Source: an uncultured Rhodopila sp.
Lineage (GTDB): Bacteria > Pseudomonadota > Alphaproteobacteria > Acetobacterales > Acetobacteraceae
Length of the DNA stretch: 36,649 bases
Direction of reading: 5' to 3'
NCBI RefSeq assembly: GCF_903944925.1
Contig: NZ_CAJATU010000196.1
Coordinates: 1 to 36,649, forward strand
The translations under genes were made by a program, and so were the position numbers. Positions 7,724 to 15,454 of this stretch are shown here, in pieces; position 1 is the first letter of the stretch, and the number at the start of each line of letters is the position of its first letter. Under the pieces are notes generated by a model. The model saw only the letters and a list, made by a program, of their open reading frames with translations, had not been told where the DNA came from and ran no database searches.

Positions 7724-9013
7724 TTATTGTGGCCAAGGAATGATAACCGGAGGAACAAACGCACTATAAGACAGTAGATCTGTCCACGGAAGCGACAAGC
7801 GTATTCCGTTCCCTCTATCGATCACACTGACGGTTGATGCCAGCCCCCACAGGGCCGCGCTGACGAGACCCATGATGGCTGCCGCTATTCCGCTCGGTAT
7901 CGAGGTCACCGCAATTGCCGCGGAGAGAGCCCCCGCGACACTCAAGCCGTTGCTGGCGTCCGATGTGGCCTGATGGCTGAGGTAGACATTGACCCCCCAC
8001 CATTTGGCCTCGAGCGAGATGTAGGCGTCGGCATCGCGGAGGTTACGGCTCGTTGCGCCCTCTGTCTGAGGAACGATTCCATACAGCGAGTTAAGTGTCA
8101 TCGGTGGAGCATAGAACGGCGCCTGACTCCCGGTGGCTTGAGCAGGCACCGGAATGACGTTGGCGAAGGTATCGCAAAGTATCCATGAGGAATTGGGAGC
8201 GAACATGCCGTCCGCCGAGGGGGATACCGTGAAGAAGTTGCGGGTGGGGTTGGATGTCTGCCAGTGCTGCAGCGGGCCCGAGCCAATCGGCGCAATTGTG
8301 GGGGGATAGGCCCAGAACGCGACCGACTGCATGATCCCCTGCTCCTGCGTCCAACCGTTGGGCTGATGGCCAAACACGACGTCCAGGATTTGATCTTGTT
8401 CCGAAGATGTGGTTGAGCCTGTGCCGACCATGCCGGTGAAGCTGAAGACCGGAACAGTGTGGGGGGAAGGAACCGCAAATGCGTAGAACGCCGGCCCTTT
8501 CGACATCCAGTTGGTGGGCGGCGTCGGCCTTGGGAGGATGCTCCAATAGTTGAATTGACCGTCCGGCGATTCGAAGCGCTGAACGGCTGTTGCGCACTTG
8601 TAGATGTACCCGAGCTGATTGGTCGGGGCGACACCTGTCATTTCGTATTCGGTATCCGCAGTGTAATAGTACACGCCGTCCTGGATTTGAAACTCGCACA
8701 GCATCGAAGTCCCCGGAGGCGGCGGCTGGCTGGGATCAAAGACATACCAGGTGGGTTGTTCCACCGGGGTCGACCCGGGACTCGCCTGGGTCGTGAATCT
8801 ATATTTCCCGGCAATGGCCGAGTAACAAATAACCGGAAGCGTACCGTCGACATTTTGGATAAGGACATTCCCGACCGAGCGCTGATTGACCCAGCCCGAG
8901 GGAGACTCCGAACCTACAGTCAAATAAGAGGGGCTTGATGTCGAAGTAACGCCCCATCTCAGGAGTGCAACGGCTGGTATCTCATCGGCCTGAAGACTTG
9001 TCGTTGTTGACAA
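7724..9013 (-). CDS. Unrecognised 429-residue protein with hydrophobic C-terminal hairpin
   Basis: The start is TTG at 9013, chosen because GGGAGGA lies 7 nt upstream. The frame is open a further 19 codons with ATGs but no such site. There is no signal peptide. The N-terminal two-thirds is Pro/Gly/aromatic-rich, with segments such as WYVFDPSQPPPPG, GVYYYTADTEYEM and NPTRNFFTVSPSAD that faintly resemble the YNP...HFYT repeats of DUF5648-like extracellular proteins. The C-terminal part has WWGVNVYLSHQATS, then about 50 hydrophobic Ala/Gly/Ile residues broken near Pro (SIPSG) and ending VIDRGNGIRLSLPW. Such a hairpin with a following D.GNG strand suggests membrane or surface interaction. Base composition is visibly less GC-rich than the neighbours, hinting at transfer. 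Function unknown. Confidence 0.65.
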   Translation of the reverse strand: MSTTTSLQADEIPAVALLRWGVTSTSSPSYLTVGSESPSGWVNQRSVGNVLIQNVDGTLPVICYSAIAGKYRFTTQASPGSTPVEQPTWYVFDPSQPPPPGTSMLCEFQIQDGVYYYTADTEYEMTGVAPTNQLGYIYKCATAVQRFESPDGQFNYWSILPRPTPPTNWMSKGPAFYAFAVPSPHTVPVFSFTGMVGTGSTTSSEQDQILDVVFGHQPNGWTQEQGIMQSVAFWAYPPTIAPIGSGPLQHWQTSNPTRNFFTVSPSADGMFAPNSSWILCDTFANVIPVPAQATGSQAPFYAPPMTLNSLYGIVPQTEGATSRNLRDADAYISLEAKWWGVNVYLSHQATSDASNGLSVAGALSAAIAVTSIPSGIAAAIMGLVSAALWGLASTVSVIDRGNGIRLSLPWTDLLSYSAFVPPVIIPWPQ

Positions 9014-9398
9014 TTTATTATCCTCCCTTGGTGCCGCCAGACAATGCTTACCCAAAGCCGAGAACATCAAAAACTATCTTTGCTCCTCGTGTCGATTTTG
9101 GCAACTGCGCAGTTGGGATCAACGAGGATTTTATCGATCCGGCGATCGAAATTGCTTTGTGCCGCCTTCCGGACCGCTTGCTCGGCGACGCGGCGGCAGC
9201 CTTTGGTCGGGAACCAGCGCCGAACCAGGACCAGGACGTGGCAGCTTTTCGCCCCTGCATCGCCAAAGCCGGCAGTCCGCTGCCGGCCCGCGGCAAAGCA
9301 GCCGGCATCCGCGTGGCTCATGCGGGACGCTGAACGCGAGCCAGCCCCGCCCCGCCGTTAACCAATTATTAGCATCTTCCCGCCATGCTCCGCCCGAC
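9014..9398. other. Divergent intergenic region, 385 bp
   Basis: This gap separates the unrecognised minus-strand gene from the outer-membrane barrel gene. The left part (about 9010-9130) is relatively AT-rich and continues the atypical composition of the gene beside it. The right part ends in GTTAACCAATTATTAGCATC (about 9357-9376), the most promoter-like stretch upstream of the barrel gene. Short open frames here have no ribosome-binding site and are not supported as genes. Confidence 0.4.
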
Positions 9399-10688
9399 AT
9401 GCGGATGCATTCCCCCCTCACCCCGACCCTCGTCATCGTCCTGGCGGCCGCCGCCCACCGCCCGGCCGCGGCCGAGATGCTCTCGGTCCTCCTCCCCGAC
9501 GGCGTTCCCGGCTATGACACCGCCGACGGCGTCACCGTCCAGTCCCGCCTGCATCCCGGCCAGACGCCGCCCGGCCTGCGCGCAGGGGATTTCCGGTTCT
9601 GGCCCAGCCTGGCCGAGGGCTTCGGCTACACCAGCAACGTGCTGCCCCCGCCATACCGGCAGGGAAGCTGGCAGATCGTCACCGAACCCGCCCTCACCGT
9701 CGCCTCCGACTGGTCGCGCAACGCATTCGGCGCCGTGCTCTCGGCGCAGGACACGCGCTATTTGTCGCAGCCGAACCAGGACCGCACCAACGCCACCCTC
9801 TCCGCCGGCGGCCGGATCGATATCGGCCAGGACCAGTTCAGCCTCGCCGCGGCGCAACTGTTCCAGCACGAGGATCCCGCCCAACTCGACGCCCTGCCCA
9901 GCGACCAGCCCATCGCCTTCCAGGTCCAGGATATCCGCGCGTCGTATGCCTGGAACAACGGCCGGTGGAGCCTCGTGCCGAGTCTCCAGATCTCCAACTG
10001 GACCTATGATCCCGCGACGGTCATGGGCGCCCCCGCCAGCCAGGCCTACCGTGATCGCCTGGTGACGCAGGGCGCCGTGACCCTGCGGTATGAGTGGGCG
10101 CCGCTGCGCGACATCCTGTTCGTCATGCGTGGCGTCGGCCAGGACTACACCCGCACGCCGGCGGGCCAACCAACCTCGGATTCTACCAGCTACCAGGTGC
10201 TCGGCGGCCTCGACTACGACGACCACGGGGTCTGGCGCTGGCGGATGCTGCTCGGGGGTGAGGCCCGGCAGTTCGCGTCTCCGGTCTATCCGCAACAGAC
10301 GACCCTGATCGCCGAGGCGGGCGCGACCTGGACGCCGTATGGCACCACCACAGCCGGCATGACGCTGAGCCGGGAGACGGCGGATGCGGCGCAGGAAGGC
10401 GTCTCCGGCCTGGTCTACACCGCGGCGCGGCTGACCATCGACCACGAAGTGCTACGCGACCTGCTGCTGAAGGCGTCTGTCGGCGTGCAGCGGGCCGAGT
10501 TCTTCCAGGGCGGCTACCAGTTCGGCAGCACCGCCGGGCTGGGCCTCGTCTGGGTGATGAACCGGTCGATGCGGGTGTCCTTCAGCTATGACCAAAGCAA
10601 CGTGCAGCCGTCGCACGGACAGCCCGGCACGGCCTCGCCCGGCTACAACCGCGGCCTCGGCCTCATCACCCTCCGGTTCAGCCTGTGA
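9399..10688 (+). CDS. Outer-membrane beta-barrel protein (BBP2-type) of an exopolysaccharide locus
   Basis: A 429-residue protein. The signal peptide (PTLVIVLAAAAHRPAAAEM) is followed by alternating polar/aromatic strands ending in the terminal strand RGLGLITLRFSL, whose last residues (F-S-L) suit BAM recognition. FWPSLAEGFGYTSNV near the start and repeated antiparallel-strand patterns match the putative beta-barrel porin family found in alphaproteobacterial capsule and exopolysaccharide clusters. There it is thought to serve export across the outer membrane. The frame is open upstream, but ATG at 9399 directly precedes the signal peptide. The stop TGA overlaps the next gene's ATG (TGATG), so the barrel and the WecG-type transferase are translationally coupled. 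Confidence 0.75.
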   Translation: MRMHSPLTPTLVIVLAAAAHRPAAAEMLSVLLPDGVPGYDTADGVTVQSRLHPGQTPPGLRAGDFRFWPSLAEGFGYTSNVLPPPYRQGSWQIVTEPALTVASDWSRNAFGAVLSAQDTRYLSQPNQDRTNATLSAGGRIDIGQDQFSLAAAQLFQHEDPAQLDALPSDQPIAFQVQDIRASYAWNNGRWSLVPSLQISNWTYDPATVMGAPASQAYRDRLVTQGAVTLRYEWAPLRDILFVMRGVGQDYTRTPAGQPTSDSTSYQVLGGLDYDDHGVWRWRMLLGGEARQFASPVYPQQTTLIAEAGATWTPYGTTTAGMTLSRETADAAQEGVSGLVYTAARLTIDHEVLRDLLLKASVGVQRAEFFQGGYQFGSTAGLGLVWVMNRSMRVSFSYDQSNVQPSHGQPGTASPGYNRGLGLITLRFSL

Positions 10689-11437
10689 TGCGCACCCTTT
10701 CGCTGCTCGGCCTGGATTTCGCCAGCCTCGACGTGGCAGGGGCGGCGGCGCTGATCGCCGGCCGCCCGGCGGATGCGCCCTTCGCCTATGTGGTGACGCC
10801 AAACGCCGATCATCTGGTGCGGTTGGAAGGGGAGGCAGGGCTGCGGGAGGTGTATCGGCAGGCGGCGCTGTGCCTGCTGGATTCCCGCGTCGTCGCCCGC
10901 CTCGCGCGGCTGTTCGGCCTGCCGGCGCCGCCGGTGGTGACCGGCAGCGACCTGACCGCGCACCTGCTGCTGCACCACCTTGAGCCGGGCGAGCGGATCG
11001 CCATCATCGGACTGTCGCCCGACTGCCTGCCGGCGCTGACCGTCCGGCTGAACCTCGCCCCACCCGCGCATTACGACCCGCCGATGGGGTTCGACCGCGA
11101 TCCCGCCGCGTTCGCCGCCGCCGTGGCGTTCGTGCGCGACAACCCGGCGCGCCTGGTCTGCCTCGCCGTCGGGTCGCCGCGGCAGGAGCGCCTCGCCGCC
11201 GCCATCGCCGCATCCGGGGGCGCCACCGGAACCGGGCTGTGCATCGGCGCCAGCCTGGAGTTCCTCGCCGGACGCCGCCGCCGGGCGCCCGGTTGGATCA
11301 GCCGCATCGGCCTCGAATGGCTGTTCCGCCTCGTGTCCGAACCGCGCCGCCTGGCACGGCGCTACCTGATCGACAGCCCGCGCGTCATAGCCTTGCTGTG
11401 GAGACAGCGCCGACACGCCCGAGCGCCTCGGTCCTGA
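10688..11437 (+). CDS. WecG/TagA/CpsF family glycosyltransferase
   Basis: A 249-residue enzyme of glycosyltransferase family 26. VVTPNADHLVRLE carries the conserved Asp/His region. It is followed by the LLDSRVVARLARL segment, IIGLSPDCLPAL and the signature LAVGSPRQERLAA. The Arg-rich C-terminal tail (RLVSEPRRLARRYLIDSPRV) is typical of members that dock on the membrane to reach polyprenyl-linked acceptors. Members transfer N-acetylmannosaminuronic acid, ManNAc or glucuronic acid to a lipid-linked intermediate. ATG at 10688 is used (TGATG overlap); GTG at 10685 is possible. Its 3' end overlaps the convergent GT2 gene by 53 bp. Confidence 0.9.
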   Translation: MRTLSLLGLDFASLDVAGAAALIAGRPADAPFAYVVTPNADHLVRLEGEAGLREVYRQAALCLLDSRVVARLARLFGLPAPPVVTGSDLTAHLLLHHLEPGERIAIIGLSPDCLPALTVRLNLAPPAHYDPPMGFDRDPAAFAAAVAFVRDNPARLVCLAVGSPRQERLAAAIAASGGATGTGLCIGASLEFLAGRRRRAPGWISRIGLEWLFRLVSEPRRLARRYLIDSPRVIALLWRQRRHARAPRS

Positions 11438-12377
11438 GCCGCCGCAACACCGAGCCGCGATGCACCCGGTCGGTGCGCAGCAAGTACGACCGGGCGTCGA
11501 GCGGCAGCCGCCACGGGGCGCCGCGCGGGGCCATCTCCGCCGCCGCGCCGATGGCCCGCAATGTCTGCACCAGCAGCCCGTTGCGGACGCCCTTGAGAAC
11601 ATACCCCACGGCGCGCGGCGCCAGCGACGGCCAGGTGCGTCCGAGCTTGCGCTCGATGTACAGCCGGTTGCGCACGAAGTAGAACCAGCGCGCCTGCGAC
11701 CAGCCGACACGCTGTTCCGCGGCGACCTTGTGGCGGATGACGATGTCGCCGCGGTAGCGGATGCGCCAGCCCAGCGCGATGGCGCGCAGGCAGAAGTCGA
11801 ACTCCTCCCAGCAGAAGAACAGCTTGGCGTCGTAGCCGCCCGCCTGCTCCCAGGCGCTGCGGCGGATCGCGTGGCCGGCGCCGACATAGGTGGCGGTGTC
11901 GAAGCACTCCCCGGCGCTGGGCAGCAGGCTGGCCGGATAGCCCCAGGACGACAGGTCATCAGTCCCGGTCGCGTCGGCAACGATGCGGCAGCCGACGGCG
12001 GCGAGGCGCGGTTCGGCATCGAGTGCGGCCACCAACTGCGCCACCGTATCGGCGGCGGCGAATTCGGCGTCGTTGTCCAGCGCGACGATCGCCCGTCCCT
12101 GCCCCAGGCCCGACAGCAGGTTGCGCCCGCCCGCCACGCCGAGGTTGCCGCCCGCCGCCAGCAGCGCGGCGCGCGGGGTCGCGCGGATCGCCTCCGCCAG
12201 CCGCCGCAACCCCTCCGGGCCGGAGCCCTGGTCGAGCACATACAGATGCGTCGCCACCCCGGCCTGGGATGCGGCGGAACGGATCGCCGCCAGGGTGTCG
12301 TCGATCCGGTCCAGCGCCAGGATGACGATATCCGCATCCACCGGGCGGTCGGGCAGGCAGCCCGCGATCAGGTTCAT
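11385..12377 (-). CDS. Family 2 glycosyltransferase (rhamnosyltransferase-like)
   Basis: A 330-residue GT-A fold enzyme. ADIVILALDRIDDTL is the first strand, and LAAGGNLGVAGGRNLL is the conserved N-G-G-R block. VALDNDAEF provides the D-x-D type metal/nucleotide motif. VGAGHAIRRSAWEQAGGYD with FCWEEFDFCLR provides the acceptor loop and the catalytic-base ED region, and WFYFVRNRLYIERK is the usual C-terminal segment. The start is ATG at 12377, overlapping the previous gene's TGA (ATGA); GTG at 12386 is an alternative. It probably adds a sugar to the exopolysaccharide repeat unit at the inner membrane. The last 53 bp overlap the oppositely oriented WecG-type gene. Confidence 0.88.
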   Translation of the reverse strand: MNLIAGCLPDRPVDADIVILALDRIDDTLAAIRSAASQAGVATHLYVLDQGSGPEGLRRLAEAIRATPRAALLAAGGNLGVAGGRNLLSGLGQGRAIVALDNDAEFAAADTVAQLVAALDAEPRLAAVGCRIVADATGTDDLSSWGYPASLLPSAGECFDTATYVGAGHAIRRSAWEQAGGYDAKLFFCWEEFDFCLRAIALGWRIRYRGDIVIRHKVAAEQRVGWSQARWFYFVRNRLYIERKLGRTWPSLAPRAVGYVLKGVRNGLLVQTLRAIGAAAEMAPRGAPWRLPLDARSYLLRTDRVHRGSVLRRLRTEALGRVGAVSTARL

Positions 12378-13402
12378 AGCAGCCACTCCCCGGGCGGGAC
12401 CGCGAGATAGGCCAGCCGCTTGATCTCCCGCTGCCCGCGCGAAACCGCGTCGAGGATCAGGCCGCAGGTCACCGACAGGAACGCCATCAGGACCAGCCCG
12501 GTGGACAGCAGCGCCGTCGGCAGGCGGGTGACCAGGCCGGTGTGCAGGAACTCCATCACCACGGGTATGCCCAGTCCCATGCCCAGCCCCGCCATGATCA
12601 ACGCGGTCGCGAAGAACACCTCCAGCGGCCGTTCCTGCCGGATCAGCGTGGTGATCGCCCGCAAGATCCTCAGCCCATCCCCGATCGTGTTCAGTTTCGA
12701 TCGGCTGCCGGCGGGGCGGTTGCGGTACAGGGTCTGCACCTCCTGGACCGGCATGTGCAGCGCCAGGGCATGCACGCTGAACTCGGTCTCGGTCTCGAAG
12801 CCGGAGGACAGCGCCGGGAACGACTTGACGAAGCGCCGGCTGAACACGCGATAGCCCGACAGCAGGTCGCTGATCCCGTTGCCGAACGCGCGGGTGACGA
12901 GGAAGGTCAGCAACCGGTTGCCGAACCGGTGGCCGGGGCGATACGCCTCCCGCCCGCCGCCGTGACGGGTCGCGGTGACCATGTCCAGATGGCGCTCGAT
13001 CAGCATCCGCAGCATGCCGGGGGCGGCGGCGGCATCATAGGTGTCGTCGCCATCCACCAGGATGTAAACATCGGCCTCGATATCGGCGAACATGCGGCGG
13101 ACGACGTGTCCCTTGCCCTGCAACTGCTCGCGCCGGACGAAGGCGCCGGCCCCCTCCGCCTCCCGCGCGGTGCGGTCGGTTGAGTTGTTGTCGTAGACAT
13201 AAACGTTTGCATCCGGCAACGCCTGCAGGAAGTCGCACACCACCTTGCCGATGGCGGCTTCCTCGTTGCGGCACGGGATCAGCACCGCCACCTGGGGTTG
13301 GTTCGGCAGCAGACCGAATTGCTCGGCGATCGACGGTCCCGCGGCCGGGCAGCCGCTTCGTGATTCGGCCGCCGCCGACGGATCTTTTCGAAACGCTGAC
13401 AT
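12374..13402 (-). CDS. Family 2 glycosyltransferase, DPM1-like, with C-terminal membrane anchor
   Basis: A 342-residue enzyme. QVAVLIPCRNEEAAIGKVV starts the GT-A domain, VYVYDNNSTDRTA follows, and ILVDGDDTYDA is the D-x-D motif. RHGGGREAYRPGHRFGNRLL and DLLSGYRVFSRRF are typical of polyprenyl-phosphate sugar transferases. Two hydrophobic helices near the end (VFFATALIMAGLGMGLGIPV and STGLVLMAFLSVTCGLIL) anchor it in the membrane. It likely makes a polyprenyl-phosphate sugar or extends the lipid-linked unit. ATG at 13402 is chosen over upstream frame extension because it lies 17 nt after the sugar-transferase stop. It is part of the three-gene minus-strand unit 11385-14124. Confidence 0.88.
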   Translation of the reverse strand: MSAFRKDPSAAAESRSGCPAAGPSIAEQFGLLPNQPQVAVLIPCRNEEAAIGKVVCDFLQALPDANVYVYDNNSTDRTAREAEGAGAFVRREQLQGKGHVVRRMFADIEADVYILVDGDDTYDAAAAPGMLRMLIERHLDMVTATRHGGGREAYRPGHRFGNRLLTFLVTRAFGNGISDLLSGYRVFSRRFVKSFPALSSGFETETEFSVHALALHMPVQEVQTLYRNRPAGSRSKLNTIGDGLRILRAITTLIRQERPLEVFFATALIMAGLGMGLGIPVVMEFLHTGLVTRLPTALLSTGLVLMAFLSVTCGLILDAVSRGQREIKRLAYLAVPPGEWLL

Positions 13403-13419
13403 TGTTGGCTTTCTCCCGC

Positions 13420-14124
13420 TCAGTAGGCGTTCCGCATACGTAACACTTCGACGATGGTGCGGCCGATGATCAGCAGGTCCCGCCCGGGACTCCACGTCGC
13501 GATGTATTCGAGATCGCTCTCCAGCCGGTGCAGGAGCTTGGCTTCGGTGTCGGTTTCGCCGCGCCAGCCGCGCACCTGGGCCAGCCCGGTCATTCCCGGC
13601 TTGACGCTATGCCGATCGGCGTAGCGGCTGGTGATGGACTCGAACGGCCGATCGGCCACGCAGGTGCCTGGCGCGTGGGGACGCGGGCCGACGACCGACA
13701 TCTCGCCGACCAGCACGTTGAGGAATTGCGGCACTTCATCGAACGAGGTGCGGCGCAGGAAGCGGCCCAACCGGGTCACCCGCGGATCGTGCCGCGTCGC
13801 CTGGCGGCATGGCGGCGCATCGGCGTGATGCCGCATGGTGCGGAATTTCCACATACGGAACGGTTGGCCGTTCAACCCGATGCGTTCCTGGCTGAAAATC
13901 GCCGGCCCCCGGCTGGTCAGCCGGATCGCGGCGGCGGCGGCCAGCATCGGCACCGCCAGCACCGCCAGGGCCAACACGGCGAGGACGATGTCGGTGCAGC
14001 GCTTGATCGCCGCGTCGCGCCGCGCCATCGCTCCGGCGCGGGCGGCCGGGATGCGGAAGGCCATCGGCGCGACGCAGACGTCGCCGTCGCAGTACTCCAG
14101 GGCATCAAAATATCGCAGACTCAT
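13420..14124 (-). CDS. Priming sugar transferase (polyprenyl-phosphate glycosyl-1-phosphate transferase)
   Basis: A 234-residue bacterial sugar transferase. One N-terminal membrane helix (IVLAVLALAVLAVPMLAAAA) is followed by the catalytic domain, with FRMWKFRTM, LRRTSFDEVPQFLNVL, MSVVGPRPH and SVKPGMTGLAQVRGWRG in the right order. This family transfers a sugar phosphate from a nucleotide sugar to undecaprenyl phosphate, the first committed step of exopolysaccharide or O-unit synthesis. It is the first gene of the minus-strand unit with two GT2 genes. An unusually AT-rich upstream stretch (14125-14282) probably holds the promoter. The sugar is not predictable. Confidence 0.92.
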   Translation of the reverse strand: MSLRYFDALEYCDGDVCVAPMAFRIPAARAGAMARRDAAIKRCTDIVLAVLALAVLAVPMLAAAAAIRLTSRGPAIFSQERIGLNGQPFRMWKFRTMRHHADAPPCRQATRHDPRVTRLGRFLRRTSFDEVPQFLNVLVGEMSVVGPRPHAPGTCVADRPFESITSRYADRHSVKPGMTGLAQVRGWRGETDTEAKLLHRLESDLEYIATWSPGRDLLIIGRTIVEVLRMRNAY

Positions 14125-14282
14125 GGTCCGAGTAATCCGCCAACTTTCGATTGGCGAACATTCGGCGGCAAAGTCTTATCGAGGTGTTAATGCTACATGC
14201 GCGAGTAAACGGACCGGTTTATTTTTTTCGCGCCGGCGGATTCATCGTGAACACACAACGAACCGATTACGATCGTATAGAC

Positions 14283-14729
14283 TCAGCGGAACACGACCTG
14301 GCGCGACAGGGCGAAGTTCACAAACATCCCGGCGACGGCGCCGGCAGCGATGGCGATCACCGGCTGCTCGGCCGCCGCGGCCATATAGGTCACCAACAGC
14401 GCGTAGGTGCCGCGGTTCAGCACGAAGCCGGCGAGGTTGGCGACCATGAACAGCGCCCATTGCCGGTGCGCCGGACCCGAGCCGCGCCCGCGGAAGGTCC
14501 AGATCCGGTTGAGCAGCCAATTGCCGCTCGCCGCGGTCACGTACCCCGCCATCCCCGCCCCATACAAACCGAGCGCCGAGCGGCAGCCGTAGACGGTGGC
14601 GGTATCGATGACGAAGCCGATAACGCCGACGACGCCGAAGCGGAAGAACTGGGCGGCCAGCATCAGCCGAACCGGCGTGACCGACGAGCGAAGCGCCCGT
14701 GGCAGCAGGCGGAGGAGGACGGTCTGCAT
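14283..14729 (-). CDS. GtrA family membrane protein
   Basis: A 148-residue protein with four hydrophobic segments. It has the GtrA landmarks QFFRFGVVGVIGFVIDTATVY, SGNWLLNRIWTFRG and the final FALSRQVVFR. GtrA-type proteins are thought to help move polyprenyl-linked sugars across the inner membrane or to support polysaccharide modification. That fits the adjoining exopolysaccharide genes, although the 158-bp gap to the sugar transferase suggests a separate transcript. The ATG at 14729 gives a normal family length. Nothing appears broken. Confidence 0.88.
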   Translation of the reverse strand: MQTVLLRLLPRALRSSVTPVRLMLAAQFFRFGVVGVIGFVIDTATVYGCRSALGLYGAGMAGYVTAASGNWLLNRIWTFRGRGSGPAHRQWALFMVANLAGFVLNRGTYALLVTYMAAAAEQPVIAIAAGAVAGMFVNFALSRQVVFR

Positions 14730-14824
14730 CGGCTGTTTGGAGTCCGGCGGTTCGCCGCCTGCCTATCGCGTGCTGCCGCTGTTTCGCAAGCACCATCGTC
14801 AATCGCAGGCGGCCGATGGCGATG

Positions 14825-15454
14825 CTACGGCGGCGGCACCGGACTGTAGTAGACGCCGTTCGCGCCGTAGGACGGCGCCAGCCACACGCCGCCGCACTCA
14901 TAAGCGTGCGGAAGCACGCGGTAGATGCAGCCGGCCGGCAAAGTCGCATAAGCCGCCGGAGCCGAACGCGCCGCGGCAGCGCCGACAGCGGCACCAACCG
15001 CCACGCCCGCGACCGCGCCAGCCGCCGCTGCGCAGCCATAGCATCCCGACCCCGAGTAATACGGCACCGCCACCGGCGGGTGGTAAGCGGAATACCCGCC
15101 ATAGTAGGAGCCGGGCGGATGATACGTGCTGCCGCCGCCCGCGTAGTTGTGCGTCGCACCCTGGCCGTAGGCGCCATAGGTGCTGCCGCCATAGGCATTG
15201 GTATGCTCGGTGCCGCCGCCCCAGGCATGCGCGGTGCTGCCGCCATAGGCGTTGGTATGCTCGGTGCCCTCGCCATACGCATGGCTCGTGCTGCCGCCAT
15301 ACGCATTGGTGTGGCTGGTTTGGCCCCAGCTATGCTCCGTGCTGCCGCCCCAGCGGTTGGCGGAGGCCCAGGCCCCCGCCGGGTCGTTCCACATCGAGCT
15401 TACCAGCAATGCGCCAGCCATCGCGACGATCGGCTTCATGACATGCATCCTCAT
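14825..15454 (-). CDS. Secreted Gly/Tyr/His-rich tandem-repeat protein
   Basis: A 209-residue protein. The signal peptide (MKPIVAMAGALLVSSM..AGA) is followed by an 18-residue repeat of form HTNAYGGSTxHAxGxGTE in about three to four copies. After a Tyr/Pro linker (HPPGSYYGGYSAYHPP) comes a Cys/Ala/Gly hydrophobic stretch (GCYGCAAAAGAVAGVAVGAA), which may sit in a membrane, and a C-terminal domain with paired cysteines (PAGCIYRVLPHAYECGGVWL). I recognise the style from alphaproteobacterial hypothetical proteins but know no function. His-rich repeats could bind metal; this is a guess. The ATG overlaps the DUF2092 stop (ATGA), so the two are translationally coupled. Confidence 0.75.
   Translation of the reverse strand: MRMHVMKPIVAMAGALLVSSMWNDPAGAWASANRWGGSTEHSWGQTSHTNAYGGSTSHAYGEGTEHTNAYGGSTAHAWGGGTEHTNAYGGSTYGAYGQGATHNYAGGGSTYHPPGSYYGGYSAYHPPVAVPYYSGSGCYGCAAAAGAVAGVAVGAAVGAAAARSAPAAYATLPAGCIYRVLPHAYECGGVWLAPSYGANGVYYSPVPPP
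15185..15355 (-). repeat. 54-bp tandem coding repeat
   Basis: Units beginning GCCGCCATA at about 15185, 15239 and 15293 repeat with a 54-bp period, encoding the 18-residue HTNAYGGST unit. The first two units are nearly identical; the third has diverged. This pattern is prone to copy-number change between strains. Confidence 0.75.

Noticed and set aside
9067..9321. Small minus-strand frame upstream of the 7.7-9.0 kb gene
   Set aside because: There is no ribosome-binding site before its ATG and no recognisable product. The KILVDPNCAVAKID stretch was intriguing but not enough.
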